Positions 51,591-60,948 are shown, counted from the stretch's first letter. The stretch: DNA of 64,000 bases from an uncultured Pelagibacteraceae bacterium (GCA_902628525.1 CACOMZ010000003.1:1-64000), one strand, 5' to 3'. The notes: a model not told the origin generated them from the letters alone. Numbers and translations are program-made.

Positions 51591-52229
51591 ATGAAAAATC
51601 TACCAAAAAAATTACCTGTTTTCCCTTTAAGCAATTTTATAATTTTTCCAAAAACAACAGTGCCATTAAATATATTTGAACCTCGATATATAGATATGAT
51701 TAATGATAGTATGCAATCCGATAAGCTTATAGGTATGATTCAGCCAAAAAATTCTATGAATAAAGATAATAACCCAGAATTATATGAAGTCGGCTGCGCT
51801 GGAAAAATAACTAGTTTCAACGAAACAAATGATGGCCGTTTTTTAATAGAATTAAAAGGTATAACAAGATTTAAAAATATTAAGGAAATTAAAACCAAAA
51901 AAAAATATAGAATTTTAGAAGTGAGTTACGAAAGTTTTTATCAAGATTTGACTGACGAAAAAGATGAGATTAGATTTTCTGACCTAGAACTTATTTTTAA
52001 AGATTTAAAATCCTTATTCGAAAAAAGAGGTTTTATTATTAATTGGAAAGCATTAGAAAAGCAAAGCCTTGATGAAACTATAAATGCACTTGCTATGGCA
52101 TCACCTTTTACATTGGAAGAAAAACAGATTTTATTAGAGGCAAAAAATTTAGATTTAAGAAAAAACAAGATTGCAGAGATCTTAAAAACTTACACTTTTG
52201 ATATTTACGAAAATAATACAATTCAATAG
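51591..52229 (+). CDS. LON N-terminal substrate-binding domain protein
   Basis: This 212-residue protein contains only the N-terminal domain of Lon protease: LPVFPLSNFIIFPKTTVPLNIFEPRY (from residue 8, split here), DKLIGMIQPK, VGCAGKITSFNETNDGRFLIELKG. No AAA+ or peptidase domain is present. Stand-alone LON-domain proteins are common in alphaproteobacteria and their role is unknown. It ends one base before the convergent monooxygenase gene. Confidence 0.9.
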   Translation: MKNLPKKLPVFPLSNFIIFPKTTVPLNIFEPRYIDMINDSMQSDKLIGMIQPKNSMNKDNNPELYEVGCAGKITSFNETNDGRFLIELKGITRFKNIKEIKTKKKYRILEVSYESFYQDLTDEKDEIRFSDLELIFKDLKSLFEKRGFIINWKALEKQSLDETINALAMASPFTLEEKQILLEAKNLDLRKNKIAEILKTYTFDIYENNTIQ

Positions 52230-53306
52230 CTAAAAAATTATTCCATTGTCTGCAATTTTTGTAAACATCTTATTTACTGTTGGATTTTTCCCTAATAATT
52301 TAACTGATTTACTTAATAAATTATTATTTGTTTTACTTTCTAAATTAAAAAATTGATAAATAAAATCAATTCCATTAGAAAAAATTATATTTTTTGATTT
52401 TGATTTTTTTTCAAATTCTTTATTTACTGAAATATCTATAGGCAAACCTAAACTATTTTTAAATTGAATAATATCTACTAAAATTTTTATATCCCTAATA
52501 GTCATATTAAAACCTTGGCCCGCTAAGGGATGAATTTTATGTAATAAGTCACCAAATGCTAAAATATTGCCTTGGTAATAATTTCTTAAATTAAGAGATT
52601 CTAATTTAAAAAAATTAAACTTCTCAACTTTTTTTATATCGTAATTAAAATTATATTGATTAATAAGTTTAATTAGATCCTGATCTGTTATTTTTTTGTA
52701 TTTATTTATAGAAAAAACTAGAGAGGTTTGGGTATTAGATACAGGCAAAAATGCAAGTGGACCATACTTGGTAAAAATTTGAGTAGCTGTACGATTAGTA
52801 ATTTTTTTATGTTTAATTTCACTTATATAGGCAAAGCTATAATAATCCTTTAAAATTTTTTTGTTAAAAAATTTTTTTGTTATTGAACTAAAATAATCAG
52901 TATTAACTATAAGATCATATTTTTTTAATAAATTTGAATAATTATTTTTATAAATTTTTCTGAATTTTTTATTTTTTAATAAACTTTTTTCTATGGCTTC
53001 ATATATTTTAAAATTTTTGACTATTGAAAATAAGTGGTTATTATCATTTTCAAAATTAAGTACTTTTTCTTTATGTAAATTTTCGGTTAAAATTTCAATT
53101 TTATTTATTTTCCAACATATTTTTTCAATATTAACGATACTATTATTAAAATAATCAAAATTACTTTTAGAGATACCTATTGTTCTTAAAAAGTTTAATT
53201 CAGTTTTTTTTTTGGAACAAAAAATATCAACAAATATATTTTGACCCACCAAAGCTTTTGCTAAAGTTAAAGCTGATAAACCTGATCCTAATATACAAAC
53301 TCTCAT
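52230..53306 (-). CDS. UbiH-like FAD-dependent monooxygenase
   Basis: This 358-residue flavoprotein monooxygenase homologue starts at the ATG at 53306, where MRVCILGSGLSALTLAKAL gives the Rossmann GxGxxG directly; an earlier ATG at 53345 adds a non-conserved leader. The second FAD motif GDLLHKIHPLAGQGFNMTIRD is the UbiH/UbiF/COQ6 signature. The middle of the protein is unusually lysine- and asparagine-rich and only loosely UbiH-like. It probably hydroxylates a ring carbon in ubiquinone synthesis. It is divergent from ftsK across 60 bases. Confidence 0.8.
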   Translation of the reverse strand: MRVCILGSGLSALTLAKALVGQNIFVDIFCSKKKTELNFLRTIGISKSNFDYFNNSIVNIEKICWKINKIEILTENLHKEKVLNFENDNNHLFSIVKNFKIYEAIEKSLLKNKKFRKIYKNNYSNLLKKYDLIVNTDYFSSITKKFFNKKILKDYYSFAYISEIKHKKITNRTATQIFTKYGPLAFLPVSNTQTSLVFSINKYKKITDQDLIKLINQYNFNYDIKKVEKFNFFKLESLNLRNYYQGNILAFGDLLHKIHPLAGQGFNMTIRDIKILVDIIQFKNSLGLPIDISVNKEFEKKSKSKNIIFSNGIDFIYQFFNLESKTNNNLLSKSVKLLGKNPTVNKMFTKIADNGIIF

Positions 53307-53366
53307 GTTATTTTTAATTTTAACAACAAAAATTAGATGATACAAAGTGATTAAGTTGATTCATAT

Positions 53367-55451
53367 ATGGATATTAAAAAAACAGCTAATTTATTAATCA
53401 ATTTTACCGTTAGGAGATTGGCGGAAATTTTTGGTATAATTGTATTTGTCGCAGGAATATTGCTTCTATTAGCATTGGTATATTATTCTCCAGAAGATCC
53501 TAATTTCATTTTTCCAGATAACACAGAAATAAAAAATATCCTTGGCTTCCATGGAAGTTTTGTGTCGGATTTGTTTTTTCAATCTATAGGACTAGTTTCT
53601 TATCTTGTTCCTTTAACATTATTAATTACTGGAATTAATATTTTAAAAACTAAAGAATTTTTTTTAATTATTGAAAATACTTTTTATGTGATAATCTATT
53701 CAATTCTAGCTACACTTTTTTTATCCCACTTTTATTCCAATGCATTCACACTTTATATAAATGGAAATGGTGGTTTCGTAGGTAATTATTTTAATCAAAC
53801 ATTTCTAAGTTCATTTATTTTGATTAACAAAACTATTTTTTATTACCTATTTATTTTTCTAATACTTATTTTTTTCCTAATTAGTATTAATTTTAATCCT
53901 ATTAAATTTTATAAAAATTTGAAAAAATTAATAACAATTTTTAGTAAGTCAAAAGAAAAAAATTATACTCACAAAAGTGAAATTATAAGTGAGTATATAC
54001 CACAAGATGAAATTAAAAATCTGATCCAAGAAGATTTGCCTTTTATTAAAGCAGAAAATAAAAATAATAATAAAATTAAATTTAAATTACCGAGTATAGA
54101 TTTATTAAAAAGTCCTAGTAAAAAAGAAAGAGATAACAAAGAAAAAAGTGAAACTAATGATCCAGAATTTTTAGAAAAAATACTATTAGATTTTGGTGTT
54201 AATGGTAATATTAAAAAGGTAAGTCATGGTCCTGTGGTTACTTTAAATGAATTTGAACCTGCCGCAGGAGTAAAAGTATCAAAAATAATTAACTTATCAG
54301 ATGATATAGCAAGAAATACAAGTTCAGAATCTGCGCGTATTTCAACAATACCAGGAAGTAATACAATTGGGATAGAGCTCCCAAATAATTCAAGGGAAAA
54401 TGTTTACTTAAGTGAAATTTTAAGCAATTCTGATTTTAAAAAAAAAGAAATTAAATTACCTATTGCGCTAGGTAAAAGCATATCTGGCAAACCTTTAGTC
54501 GGGGATTTATCTTCAATGCCTCATCTTTTAATTGCTGGAACTACTGGATCTGGTAAATCAGTATGTATAAACACAATTATACTTTCTCTCCTTTATCGTC
54601 ATACATCTGAAAAATGTAAGTTTATTTTAATTGATCCAAAAATGCTTGAATTATCAACCTATGAAGGAATTCCTCATTTGCTATGTCCTGTTATTACCGA
54701 AGCTAAAAAAGCAGCTTCTGTCTTGGGTTGGGTGGTTAAAGAAATGGAAAGCAGATACAAATTAATGACCAAAGAAGGTGTTAGAAATATTGATAGTTAC
54801 AATTCTAAACACAAATTGCCTATGCCCTACATTGTTGTAGTAGTAGATGAAATGTCAGATTTAATGCTTGTAGCTGGCAAAGAAATTGAAAATTATATCC
54901 AGAAATTATCTCAAATGGCAAGAGCAGCTGGTATTCATATTATAATGGCCACGCAAAGACCAAGTGTTGACGTAATTACAGGAACAATTAAAGCAAATTT
55001 TCCAACAAGAATATCTTTTCAAGTTACCTCTAAAATTGACAGTAGAACCATATTAGGTGAACAGGGTGCAGAACAACTATTAGGAAAAGGAGACATGTTA
55101 TATATGTCTTCAGCTAACAGGATTATTAGAATACACGCTCCTTTTGTCTCAGATAATGAGATAGAGAAAATCAATAATTTTCTGAGGTCTCAAGCCGAAC
55201 CAGATTATATTGACGAAATATTAAATTTTGCAGATGAAAAAGAAATTGGAGATGGCCAAAATCTTGGTGACAAGGATGATTTATATCAACAAGCGTTAGA
55301 AATAATCAGATCTGAGGGAAAAGCCTCAACATCGTTTTTGCAAAGAAAACTACAGATTGGTTATAATAGAGCCGCAAGAATTATAGACATGATGGAAGAT
55401 GATGGAATAGTTAGTAAAGCAAACCATGTTGGTAAAAGAGATGTCTTATAA
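53367..55451 (+). CDS. ftsK: DNA translocase FtsK
   Basis: This 694-residue protein coordinates chromosome dimer resolution with division. Four hydrophobic segments in the first 175 residues anchor it at the septum; a short linker follows (about 180-265), then the alpha/beta motor domain with Walker A AGTTGSGKS (390-398), Walker B VVVVDEMSDLM and MARAAGIHIIMATQRPSVD. The C-terminal gamma winged-helix domain (SEGKASTSFLQRKLQIGYNR) reads KOPS sequences. The linker is much shorter than in E. coli. Its stop overlaps the lolA start by one base. Confidence 0.95.
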   Translation: MDIKKTANLLINFTVRRLAEIFGIIVFVAGILLLLALVYYSPEDPNFIFPDNTEIKNILGFHGSFVSDLFFQSIGLVSYLVPLTLLITGINILKTKEFFLIIENTFYVIIYSILATLFLSHFYSNAFTLYINGNGGFVGNYFNQTFLSSFILINKTIFYYLFIFLILIFFLISINFNPIKFYKNLKKLITIFSKSKEKNYTHKSEIISEYIPQDEIKNLIQEDLPFIKAENKNNNKIKFKLPSIDLLKSPSKKERDNKEKSETNDPEFLEKILLDFGVNGNIKKVSHGPVVTLNEFEPAAGVKVSKIINLSDDIARNTSSESARISTIPGSNTIGIELPNNSRENVYLSEILSNSDFKKKEIKLPIALGKSISGKPLVGDLSSMPHLLIAGTTGSGKSVCINTIILSLLYRHTSEKCKFILIDPKMLELSTYEGIPHLLCPVITEAKKAASVLGWVVKEMESRYKLMTKEGVRNIDSYNSKHKLPMPYIVVVVDEMSDLMLVAGKEIENYIQKLSQMARAAGIHIIMATQRPSVDVITGTIKANFPTRISFQVTSKIDSRTILGEQGAEQLLGKGDMLYMSSANRIIRIHAPFVSDNEIEKINNFLRSQAEPDYIDEILNFADEKEIGDGQNLGDKDDLYQQALEIIRSEGKASTSFLQRKLQIGYNRAARIIDMMEDDGIVSKANHVGKRDVL

Positions 55452-55996
55452 TGTTAAAATTCTTCATAATATTTTTTTTCTCTTTTTTTATTTTAGATGC
55501 AAATGCAGACAATAAAGAAAAGATTATTAATAATCTAAAAAATACATACAACCTAAGTTTTCAATTTGAGCAAAATATAGGAGGAAAAATTGAAAAAGGA
55601 AATTGCACAATTGAGTATCCTAAAAAAATGTATTGCGCCTACAATAAAAATAATAAAGTTTTAGTTTCAAATGGTAAATCATTGGTAATTAAAACTTTAT
55701 CAAGTTATTACCGATACCCTCTCAAAAAAACACCATTAAACCTAATTTTAAATAAAAATTTTTTAATTGATAAAATCTATAGTTTAGAAGAAAAAATTAT
55801 TGACCAATCATATGTTAATTATACAATTAATCAAAATGAAGTTGAAGTAGATATATTTTTTGATCTAAAGAATTTTAATTTAATCGGCTGGAAAACAAAA
55901 GACATTTATCAAAATACAGCTATTACACTTTTATACTCTATTTTAATAAATCAAGAAATTAACAAAAAGATATTTGAATTACCTGCCCAAAACTAA
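55451..55996 (+). CDS. lolA: Outer-membrane lipoprotein carrier protein LolA
   Basis: This 181-residue periplasmic protein has a signal peptide (FFIIFFFSFFILDANA, cleavage before DNKE) and the LolA pattern: NLSFQFEQNIGGKIEKGNC, a tryptic-like beta-barrel half with KVLVSNGKSLVI and YYRYPLKKTPL. LolA ferries lipoproteins from LolCDE to the outer membrane. Sequence conservation is low, but its position directly after ftsK (one-base overlap) is the usual alphaproteobacterial order. Confidence 0.82.
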   Translation: MLKFFIIFFFSFFILDANADNKEKIINNLKNTYNLSFQFEQNIGGKIEKGNCTIEYPKKMYCAYNKNNKVLVSNGKSLVIKTLSSYYRYPLKKTPLNLILNKNFLIDKIYSLEEKIIDQSYVNYTINQNEVEVDIFFDLKNFNLIGWKTKDIYQNTAITLLYSILINQEINKKIFELPAQN

Positions 55997-56496
55997 ACTT
56001 TAACAATCTCAGATTTAAATATTTTCATTCCTCTAGCTAAATAATTTTTTAAAGCGTTTTCATGATCTAGCGAGCACGTATGCAACCAAACTCTATTTAT
56101 ATTTTTATTAAACGATTTTTTGATTGCCTCACACAATAAAAAAGATCCTAATTTTTTATTTTGATATTCTTCCAAAATACCGAAATATGCTATCTCAACT
56201 TCTTTTTTTTCTATATGAAAAATTAATTCAAAAAATCCTATGAGATCATATTTTCTTTTAAGCACATAAGTCTTTACTTTCGAACTTGAAACATAATCAA
56301 TCCATTGTTGTTCACTCCAGATTAGTCTATCTATCCATCTATGTTTTTTACCAACATTTTTATAAAAAAATTTGTTTAATTGAAAATTTACTGGATCAAG
56401 TAAAACTATTGAAAACTCCTCAAATGATTGACTAGTTTCTTTTAAATCCTTTAAAGAATTTATTTCTAAATAATTTCTTTTTACTTCCTCTATCAC
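55993..56496 (-). CDS. GNAT-family acetyltransferase
   Basis: This 167-residue N-acetyltransferase-fold protein has the core motif VEIAYFGILEEYQNKKLGSF (motif A, acetyl-CoA-binding loop QNKKLGSFLL) and a following VWLHTCSLDHENALKNYLARG, which is the motif B helix and the usual tyrosine position. The acceptor is unknown. It starts by overlapping the HIT gene stop and its own stop overlaps that of convergent lolA (shared CTAA). Confidence 0.85.
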   Translation of the reverse strand: MIEEVKRNYLEINSLKDLKETSQSFEEFSIVLLDPVNFQLNKFFYKNVGKKHRWIDRLIWSEQQWIDYVSSSKVKTYVLKRKYDLIGFFELIFHIEKKEVEIAYFGILEEYQNKKLGSFLLCEAIKKSFNKNINRVWLHTCSLDHENALKNYLARGMKIFKSEIVKV

Positions 56497-56858
56497 TCGA
56501 CCATTTTACCTACTTTTTCACCTCCAAATAAATGAAAATGCAAGTGAGGAACTTCCTGACCACCATGATCGCTGATATTTGCTAAAGCTCGGTAACCTCG
56601 GCCTACTTCTGTTGATATACCTAACTTTTTTGCAACTATATTAATACCTTTTATTAATCCAACAATCTCCTCAGATGTTGCATTTAAAGTAAAATCATCA
56701 AGATCTTTATATTTGCCTTTTGGTATCACCAAAGCATGAATTTTTTTTTGTGGGTTTATATCGTGAAATGATAACACAAAGTCATCTTCATAAATTTTAT
56801 TGCAGGGTATCTCTTTACGTAAAATTTTTGCAAATATATTTTGATCGTCGTAAGACAT
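56493..56858 (-). CDS. HIT-family (histidine triad) nucleotide-binding protein
   Basis: This 121-residue HINT-like protein begins NIFAKILRKEIPCNKIYED and ends with the histidine triad HLHFHLFGG (H105, H107, H109 with the upstream GGQEVP loop). HINT enzymes hydrolyse nucleoside phosphoramidates such as AMP-lysine. It starts directly at mtkB's stop (no gap) and overlaps the GNAT start by 4 bases, so it is the tail of the minus-strand operon. Confidence 0.92.
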   Translation of the reverse strand: MSYDDQNIFAKILRKEIPCNKIYEDDFVLSFHDINPQKKIHALVIPKGKYKDLDDFTLNATSEEIVGLIKGINIVAKKLGISTEVGRGYRALANISDHGGQEVPHLHFHLFGGEKVGKMVE

Positions 56859-57746
56859 TTACATTTTTTCGAGCACAGATTTAACTGTATCTCCCATAAC
56901 AGAAGGATTTTTTGAAATTGTAACTCCACATTCTTTTAATATCTCAACTTTTTCAATCGCGCTTTCGCCATAAGCTGAAACAATTGCACCTGCGTGACCC
57001 ATTACTCTTCCCTTTGGAGCAGTAAGTCCTGCAATATAACCAATAACTGGTTTTTTCATATTTTCCCTCGCAAATTCTCCTGCTGCTACTTCTTGAGGTC
57101 CTCCAATTTCACCAATCATCAAAATTGCATCAGTTTCGTCATCTGTTTCGAATTTTTCAATTATATCTCTAAATGAACTTCCATTAATCGGATCTCCTCC
57201 TATTCCAACGCTTGTAGAAATCCCAATACCTAAATTTTTCATTTGTTCTGCGGCTTCGTAACCTAAAGTTCCTGATCTACTTATAATTCCAACTCTTCCC
57301 TCTTTATAAATATGACCTGGCATAATTCCTAGCATTGATTTTCCAGGACTAATAATACCAGCACAGTTTGGTCCAACTAAAGTCATTTTCTCATTTCTAG
57401 AATATCTTCTCATGTATCTTTTTATTCTGATCATGTCATGTGATGGAATGCCATCGACTATTGCAACACAGGTTTTGATACCTGCATCCGCTGCTTCCAT
57501 TGCAGAGTCGGCTGCAAAAGCTGGTGGGACAAATAATATTGATGCTGTCGCTCCAGTTTGTTGCACTGCGTCTTTGACTGTGTTAAATACCGGTCTATCT
57601 AAATGTTTTTGCCCACCTTTCCCAGGAGTAACGCCACCTACAACATTTGATCCGTATTTTATCATCTCTTCAGCATGAAAAGTTCCCATCTTTCCAGTGA
57701 AGCCTTGGATTAAAATTTTTGTATTTTTTTCAATTATAACCGCCAT
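56859..57746 (-). CDS. mtkB: CoA ligase alpha subunit, malate thiokinase-type (SucD-like)
   Basis: This 295-residue alpha subunit of an ATP-dependent dicarboxylate CoA ligase has the CoA-binding QGFTGKMGTFHAEEM, the phosphohistidine motif GHAGAIVSAYGES near residue 250, and SRSGTLGYEA. Several stretches fit my memory of malate thiokinase MtkB better than E. coli SucD: GPNCAGIISPGKSMLGIMPG, IRIKRYMRRYSRNEKM and FAADSAMEAADAG. The neighbouring malyl-CoA lyase supports this. The complex would make malyl-CoA from malate, ATP and CoA. Succinyl-CoA synthetase remains the alternative; the general CoA-ligase class is certain. Confidence 0.82.
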   Translation of the reverse strand: MAVIIEKNTKILIQGFTGKMGTFHAEEMIKYGSNVVGGVTPGKGGQKHLDRPVFNTVKDAVQQTGATASILFVPPAFAADSAMEAADAGIKTCVAIVDGIPSHDMIRIKRYMRRYSRNEKMTLVGPNCAGIISPGKSMLGIMPGHIYKEGRVGIISRSGTLGYEAAEQMKNLGIGISTSVGIGGDPINGSSFRDIIEKFETDDETDAILMIGEIGGPQEVAAGEFARENMKKPVIGYIAGLTAPKGRVMGHAGAIVSAYGESAIEKVEILKECGVTISKNPSVMGDTVKSVLEKM

Positions 57747-57747
57747 T

Positions 57748-58911
57748 TTATTTATTTAATGCTGCAACAGCTTTATTTGCAGCATCCTCTAAAGTATTTG
57801 CTTCAATATAATTTAATTTACTATCCCGAAGAATTTTATTTCCCTTTTCAACATTTGTTCCTGCTAATCTTATAACAAGTGGAACCTCAATTTTAATTTT
57901 TTCTAATGCCTGGACGATTCCTTCTGCAACCCAATCACATCTATTTATTCCAGCAAAAATATTAACTAAAATAACCTTAACTTTTTTGTCCATGGTTATT
58001 AGCCTAAAAGCTTTTACAATTTTTTCAGGAGTTGCACCTCCACCTACATCAAGAAAATTTGCAGGTTCTCCGCCCGCCAGTTTAATCATATCCATTGATG
58101 CCATTGCCAATCCTGCGCCATTAATTATATTCCCAATATTGCCCTCCAAGCTTACATAATTAAGACCTCTGTCAGATGCATATACTTCTTTCTCATCCTC
58201 TTGGGTTTTATCCCTTAGTTCAGAAACTTTATCTCTTCTGAACATTGCATTGTTATCAAAGCTCATTTTACAATCTAATGCTAAGATTTGTTTTTGTTTA
58301 GAGATTACTAACGGATTTACTTCAACCATAGTAGCATCTAACTCGCTAAAAGCTTTAGCACATCCAATTATAGTTTCTGATGCTCTTCTGATTAATTCTG
58401 GTTCAATACCCAATCCAAATGCTAATTCTCTAGCCTGAAAGCTTTGAATACCAACTGCAACTTCAATTTTTGATCTGATAATAGACTCTGGTTTTTCTTT
58501 GGCAATTTCTTCAACACTCATTCCACCCTCTGTTGAGGCTACAACCATTATACTTTCTGATGCTCTATCAAAAACTAAACCTAGGTATAATTCTTTCTCT
58601 ATATCTGTTGCTTCTTCAATATAGATCCTATTAACAATTTTTCCTTCAGGACCAGTTTGATTTGTAACTAATTTTTTTCCCAAAAGTTTATCTGTTGCTT
58701 GGGCAACTTCTAGTGGTGAATTACAAACAATTACTCCTCCAGCTTTACCTCTTGCACCTGAATGAATTTGTGCTTTTACAACCCACTTTGATCCACCAAT
58801 TTCCCTTGCTTTATTTTCTGCTGTTTCAGGACTATAAACAATTCCACCTCTAGGTATTGTTACCCCAAAGCTTTGTAAAATTTCTTTTGCTTGATACTCG
58901 TGAATATCCAT
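57748..58911 (-). CDS. mtkA: CoA ligase beta subunit, malate thiokinase-type (SucC-like)
   Basis: This 387-residue ATP-grasp subunit forms the nucleotide-binding half of the ligase. It begins MDIHEYQAKEILQSFGV, has VKAQIHSGARGKAGG, MVEVNPLVIS, and NGAGLAMASMDMIKLAGGEP followed by ANFLDVGGGATPEK. In the C-terminal lobe NIFAGINRCDWVAEG and VIRLAGTNVEKG match malate thiokinase MtkA as I recall it, where E. coli SucC has NIFGGIVRCDLIADG and VRLEGNNAE. It sits one base before mtkB and 2 bases after the lyase gene in a single operon. Confidence 0.82.
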   Translation of the reverse strand: MDIHEYQAKEILQSFGVTIPRGGIVYSPETAENKAREIGGSKWVVKAQIHSGARGKAGGVIVCNSPLEVAQATDKLLGKKLVTNQTGPEGKIVNRIYIEEATDIEKELYLGLVFDRASESIMVVASTEGGMSVEEIAKEKPESIIRSKIEVAVGIQSFQARELAFGLGIEPELIRRASETIIGCAKAFSELDATMVEVNPLVISKQKQILALDCKMSFDNNAMFRRDKVSELRDKTQEDEKEVYASDRGLNYVSLEGNIGNIINGAGLAMASMDMIKLAGGEPANFLDVGGGATPEKIVKAFRLITMDKKVKVILVNIFAGINRCDWVAEGIVQALEKIKIEVPLVIRLAGTNVEKGNKILRDSKLNYIEANTLEDAANKAVAALNK

Positions 58912-58913
58912 AA

Positions 58914-59852
58914 TTATTTATTATTTATCAATTTATCAATGTTTACAATATTTTCCGCCATTCTTGCGGAAGCAGCATCGATCATTCTTCCATCAAGTTG
59001 AGCGGCTCCTTTTCCCTCTTTTGCTGCTTTTTCTAATTCTTCTAAAATTCTTTTAGCTTTTTCAACCTCTGCCTCAGGTGGTGAAAATACTTTATTGGCA
59101 AGTTCTATTTGAGATGGATGTATTGCCCACTTTCCCTCTATTCCAATTGCAGCACCTCTTTTAGCAGCAGCTATATAAGCATCTGGATCATTAAAATCTC
59201 CAAATGGTCCGTCTATAGCTCTTAGACCATATGCTCTACAAGTCATTACTAATTCTGACAGCCCATGATGCCATTGATCACCAGGATAATCTGGATTTAA
59301 TCCACCAATAACAACTGTTCTAGCTCTTAAGCTTGCTGCATAATCTGCAACACCAAAATGTAGAGCTTCTAGTCTTTCACTTGATTTTGCAATTTCTTTT
59401 ATATTTGACATTCCCAGTGCAGTTTCGATTAAACACTCTATTCCAATTTTATTTTTTAGTTTTTTATTTGTTTCAATTTGAGTCAATAGACAATCAACCA
59501 TGTAAACGTCGCTACCAGTTCCTGCTTTAGGAACTAAAATAGTATCAACATTTTTGCCAGCTTGCTCAACTATTTCTACTAAATCGCTATACATATAATG
59601 TGTATCAAGACTATTTATTCTAACTGAAATCGTTTTACCTTTTTCTCTCCAATTCATTTCGTTAAGAGCTTTAATAATATTTGATCTAGCTGTAATTTTA
59701 TCGTTTGGAGAAACAGCGTCTTCTAAATCTAAAAAAATATAATCTGCTGCAGAATTTAAAGCTTTCTCAAACATTTGTGGTGAAGAGCCTGGGACTGCGA
59801 GTTCACTTCTTTGTAACCTTGATCTTGCTGGTTTGTAGTATTTGTGGCTCAT
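58914..59852 (-). CDS. mclA: Malyl-CoA lyase (HpcH/HpaI-CitE family)
   Basis: This 312-residue CitE-like lyase cleaves malyl-CoA to glyoxylate and acetyl-CoA, or runs in reverse. RLQRSELAVPGSSPQMFEKA, IFLDLEDAVSPNDK, RINSLDTHYMYSDLVEI and FGVADYAASLRARTVVIGG match MclA of serine-cycle methylotrophs closely from memory; catalytic metal ligands lie in IECLIETALGM (Glu) and the FLDLEDAV region. The loop after GGLNPDY is shorter than in Methylobacterium MclA. C-terminal GKWAIHPSQIELANKVFSP closes the site. It is the first gene of the mclA-mtkA-mtkB-HIT-GNAT run. Confidence 0.85.
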   Translation of the reverse strand: MSHKYYKPARSRLQRSELAVPGSSPQMFEKALNSAADYIFLDLEDAVSPNDKITARSNIIKALNEMNWREKGKTISVRINSLDTHYMYSDLVEIVEQAGKNVDTILVPKAGTGSDVYMVDCLLTQIETNKKLKNKIGIECLIETALGMSNIKEIAKSSERLEALHFGVADYAASLRARTVVIGGLNPDYPGDQWHHGLSELVMTCRAYGLRAIDGPFGDFNDPDAYIAAAKRGAAIGIEGKWAIHPSQIELANKVFSPPEAEVEKAKRILEELEKAAKEGKGAAQLDGRMIDAASARMAENIVNIDKLINNK

Positions 59853-59887
59853 TTAAAAAAAAGTATATCTTTTCTTTAAAAGGAAAT

Positions 59888-59908
59888 TACTTATAGAATT
59901 TATAAGTA
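59888..59908. repeat. Perfect hairpin/dyad between hisE and mclA
   Basis: TACTTATA and TATAAGTA form a perfect 8-bp inverted repeat around a 5-base spacer, in the 69-base gap between hisE and mclA. It may be a weak terminator for the his operon or an operator for mclA; it is AT-rich, so chance is possible. The rest of the gap holds an AAAGG-like ribosome-binding region and nothing else. Confidence 0.4.
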
Positions 59909-59921
59909 TTTTATAAAGGTA

Positions 59922-60194
59922 TTATTTCTTTCTAGAGGACAATTCTTCCATTATTTCCTCAATTTTTACGTTGTTAGCCTCTAAAAACATCAAAAGATGA
60001 TAGAGAACATCTGCAGCCTCATGTATTGTGTTTGAGTTTTCCTCTACAGCTTCTATTAGCTCATTTACTTCTTCAAGTACTTTTTCTTTTGCTAAATTTT
60101 TATCTTTTAAGAGTTTATTAGTGTAAGAACCTTCAACAGGATTATTTTTTCTTTCTCTAGCGAGCAAAACCAGTTCTTCTAAAATTTTGAGCAT
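59922..60194 (-). CDS. hisE: Phosphoribosyl-ATP pyrophosphatase
   Basis: This 90-residue all-alpha pyrophosphohydrolase removes diphosphate from phosphoribosyl-ATP, the second step of histidine synthesis. NPVEGSYTNKLLKDKN, KVLEEVNELIEAVEE and HEAADVLYHLLMFLEAN carry the metal-binding acidic residues typical of HisE. It is separate from hisI, which is not in the window. It starts one base after hisF and is the last his gene here. Confidence 0.93.
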   Translation of the reverse strand: MLKILEELVLLARERKNNPVEGSYTNKLLKDKNLAKEKVLEEVNELIEAVEENSNTIHEAADVLYHLLMFLEANNVKIEEIMEELSSRKK

Positions 60195-60195
60195 A

Positions 60196-60948
60196 TTAAA
60201 TTCTAACAGGAATATCTTTCGAAGCCAAATACTGTTTGGCTTCTTTTACTGAGAATGTTCCATAATGAAAAATTGATGCAGCTAGAACTGCACTCGCGCC
60301 AGATTTTATTCCTTCAACCAAGTGATCTAATGTTCCTACACCACCAGATGCAATTACTGGAATATTTACATTAAATGAAATTGTTTTCATTAATTCAATA
60401 TCATATCCAGATTGAGTTCCATCTTTATCCATAGAAGTTACAAGTAATTCACCTGCTCCACAATTTTCCATTTTATTAGCAAATTCAATTGCATTGATTC
60501 CAGTTGCGTTTCTTCCTCCATGAGTAAATATTTCCCAGGTTTCTCCATTTTTTTTTGCATCAATTGCAACAACAATACATTGAGAACCAAACTTTTTTGA
60601 ACTTTCCTCAACAACTTTTGAGTTTTGAACCGCAGCTGTATTAATAGAAACTTTGTCTGCACCACAGTTTAAAAGTTTATTAATATCTTCAATACATCTA
60701 ACCCCGCCGCCAACGGTTAATGGAACAAAGCAATTCTTAGAAGTTCTCTCAACTACATCGTAAATAGTATCTCTGTTTTCGTTTGAGGCAGTAATATCTA
60801 AAAAACAAATTTCATCTGCTCCACCGTCAGAATAAATTTTGGCTTGTTCAACAGGATCACCTGCATCTTGTAAATCGACAAAATTAATTCCTTTAACAAC
60901 GCGTCCATTTTTAACATCCAAACAAGGTATTATCCTATTTTTAAGCAT
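60196..60948 (-). CDS. hisF: Imidazole glycerol phosphate synthase subunit HisF
   Basis: This 250-residue TIM-barrel cyclase subunit, with HisH, makes imidazole glycerol phosphate and AICAR. The catalytic Asp residues lie in [14 protein letters not shown] (D11) and [11 protein letters not shown]; the phosphate-binding loops [12 protein letters not shown] and [12 protein letters not shown] are intact. The length is normal. It overlaps hisA by 8 bases. Confidence 0.96.
   Translation of the reverse strand: MLKNRIIPCLDVKNGRVVKGINFVDLQDAGDPVEQAKIYSDGGADEICFLDITASNENRDTIYDVVERTSKNCFVPLTVGGGVRCIEDINKLLNCGADKVSINTAAVQNSKVVEESSKKFGSQCIVVAIDAKKNGETWEIFTHGGRNATGINAIEFANKMENCGAGELLVTSMDKDGTQSGYDIELMKTISFNVNIPVIASGGVGTLDHLVEGIKSGASAVLAASIFHYGTFSVKEAKQYLASKDIPVRI

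Noticed and set aside
56859..58911. Plain succinyl-CoA synthetase (sucC/sucD) annotation.
   Set aside because: Motifs NIFAGINRCDW and PNCAGIISPGKSM and the neighbouring malyl-CoA lyase fit malate thiokinase better; the alternative is kept open in the entries.
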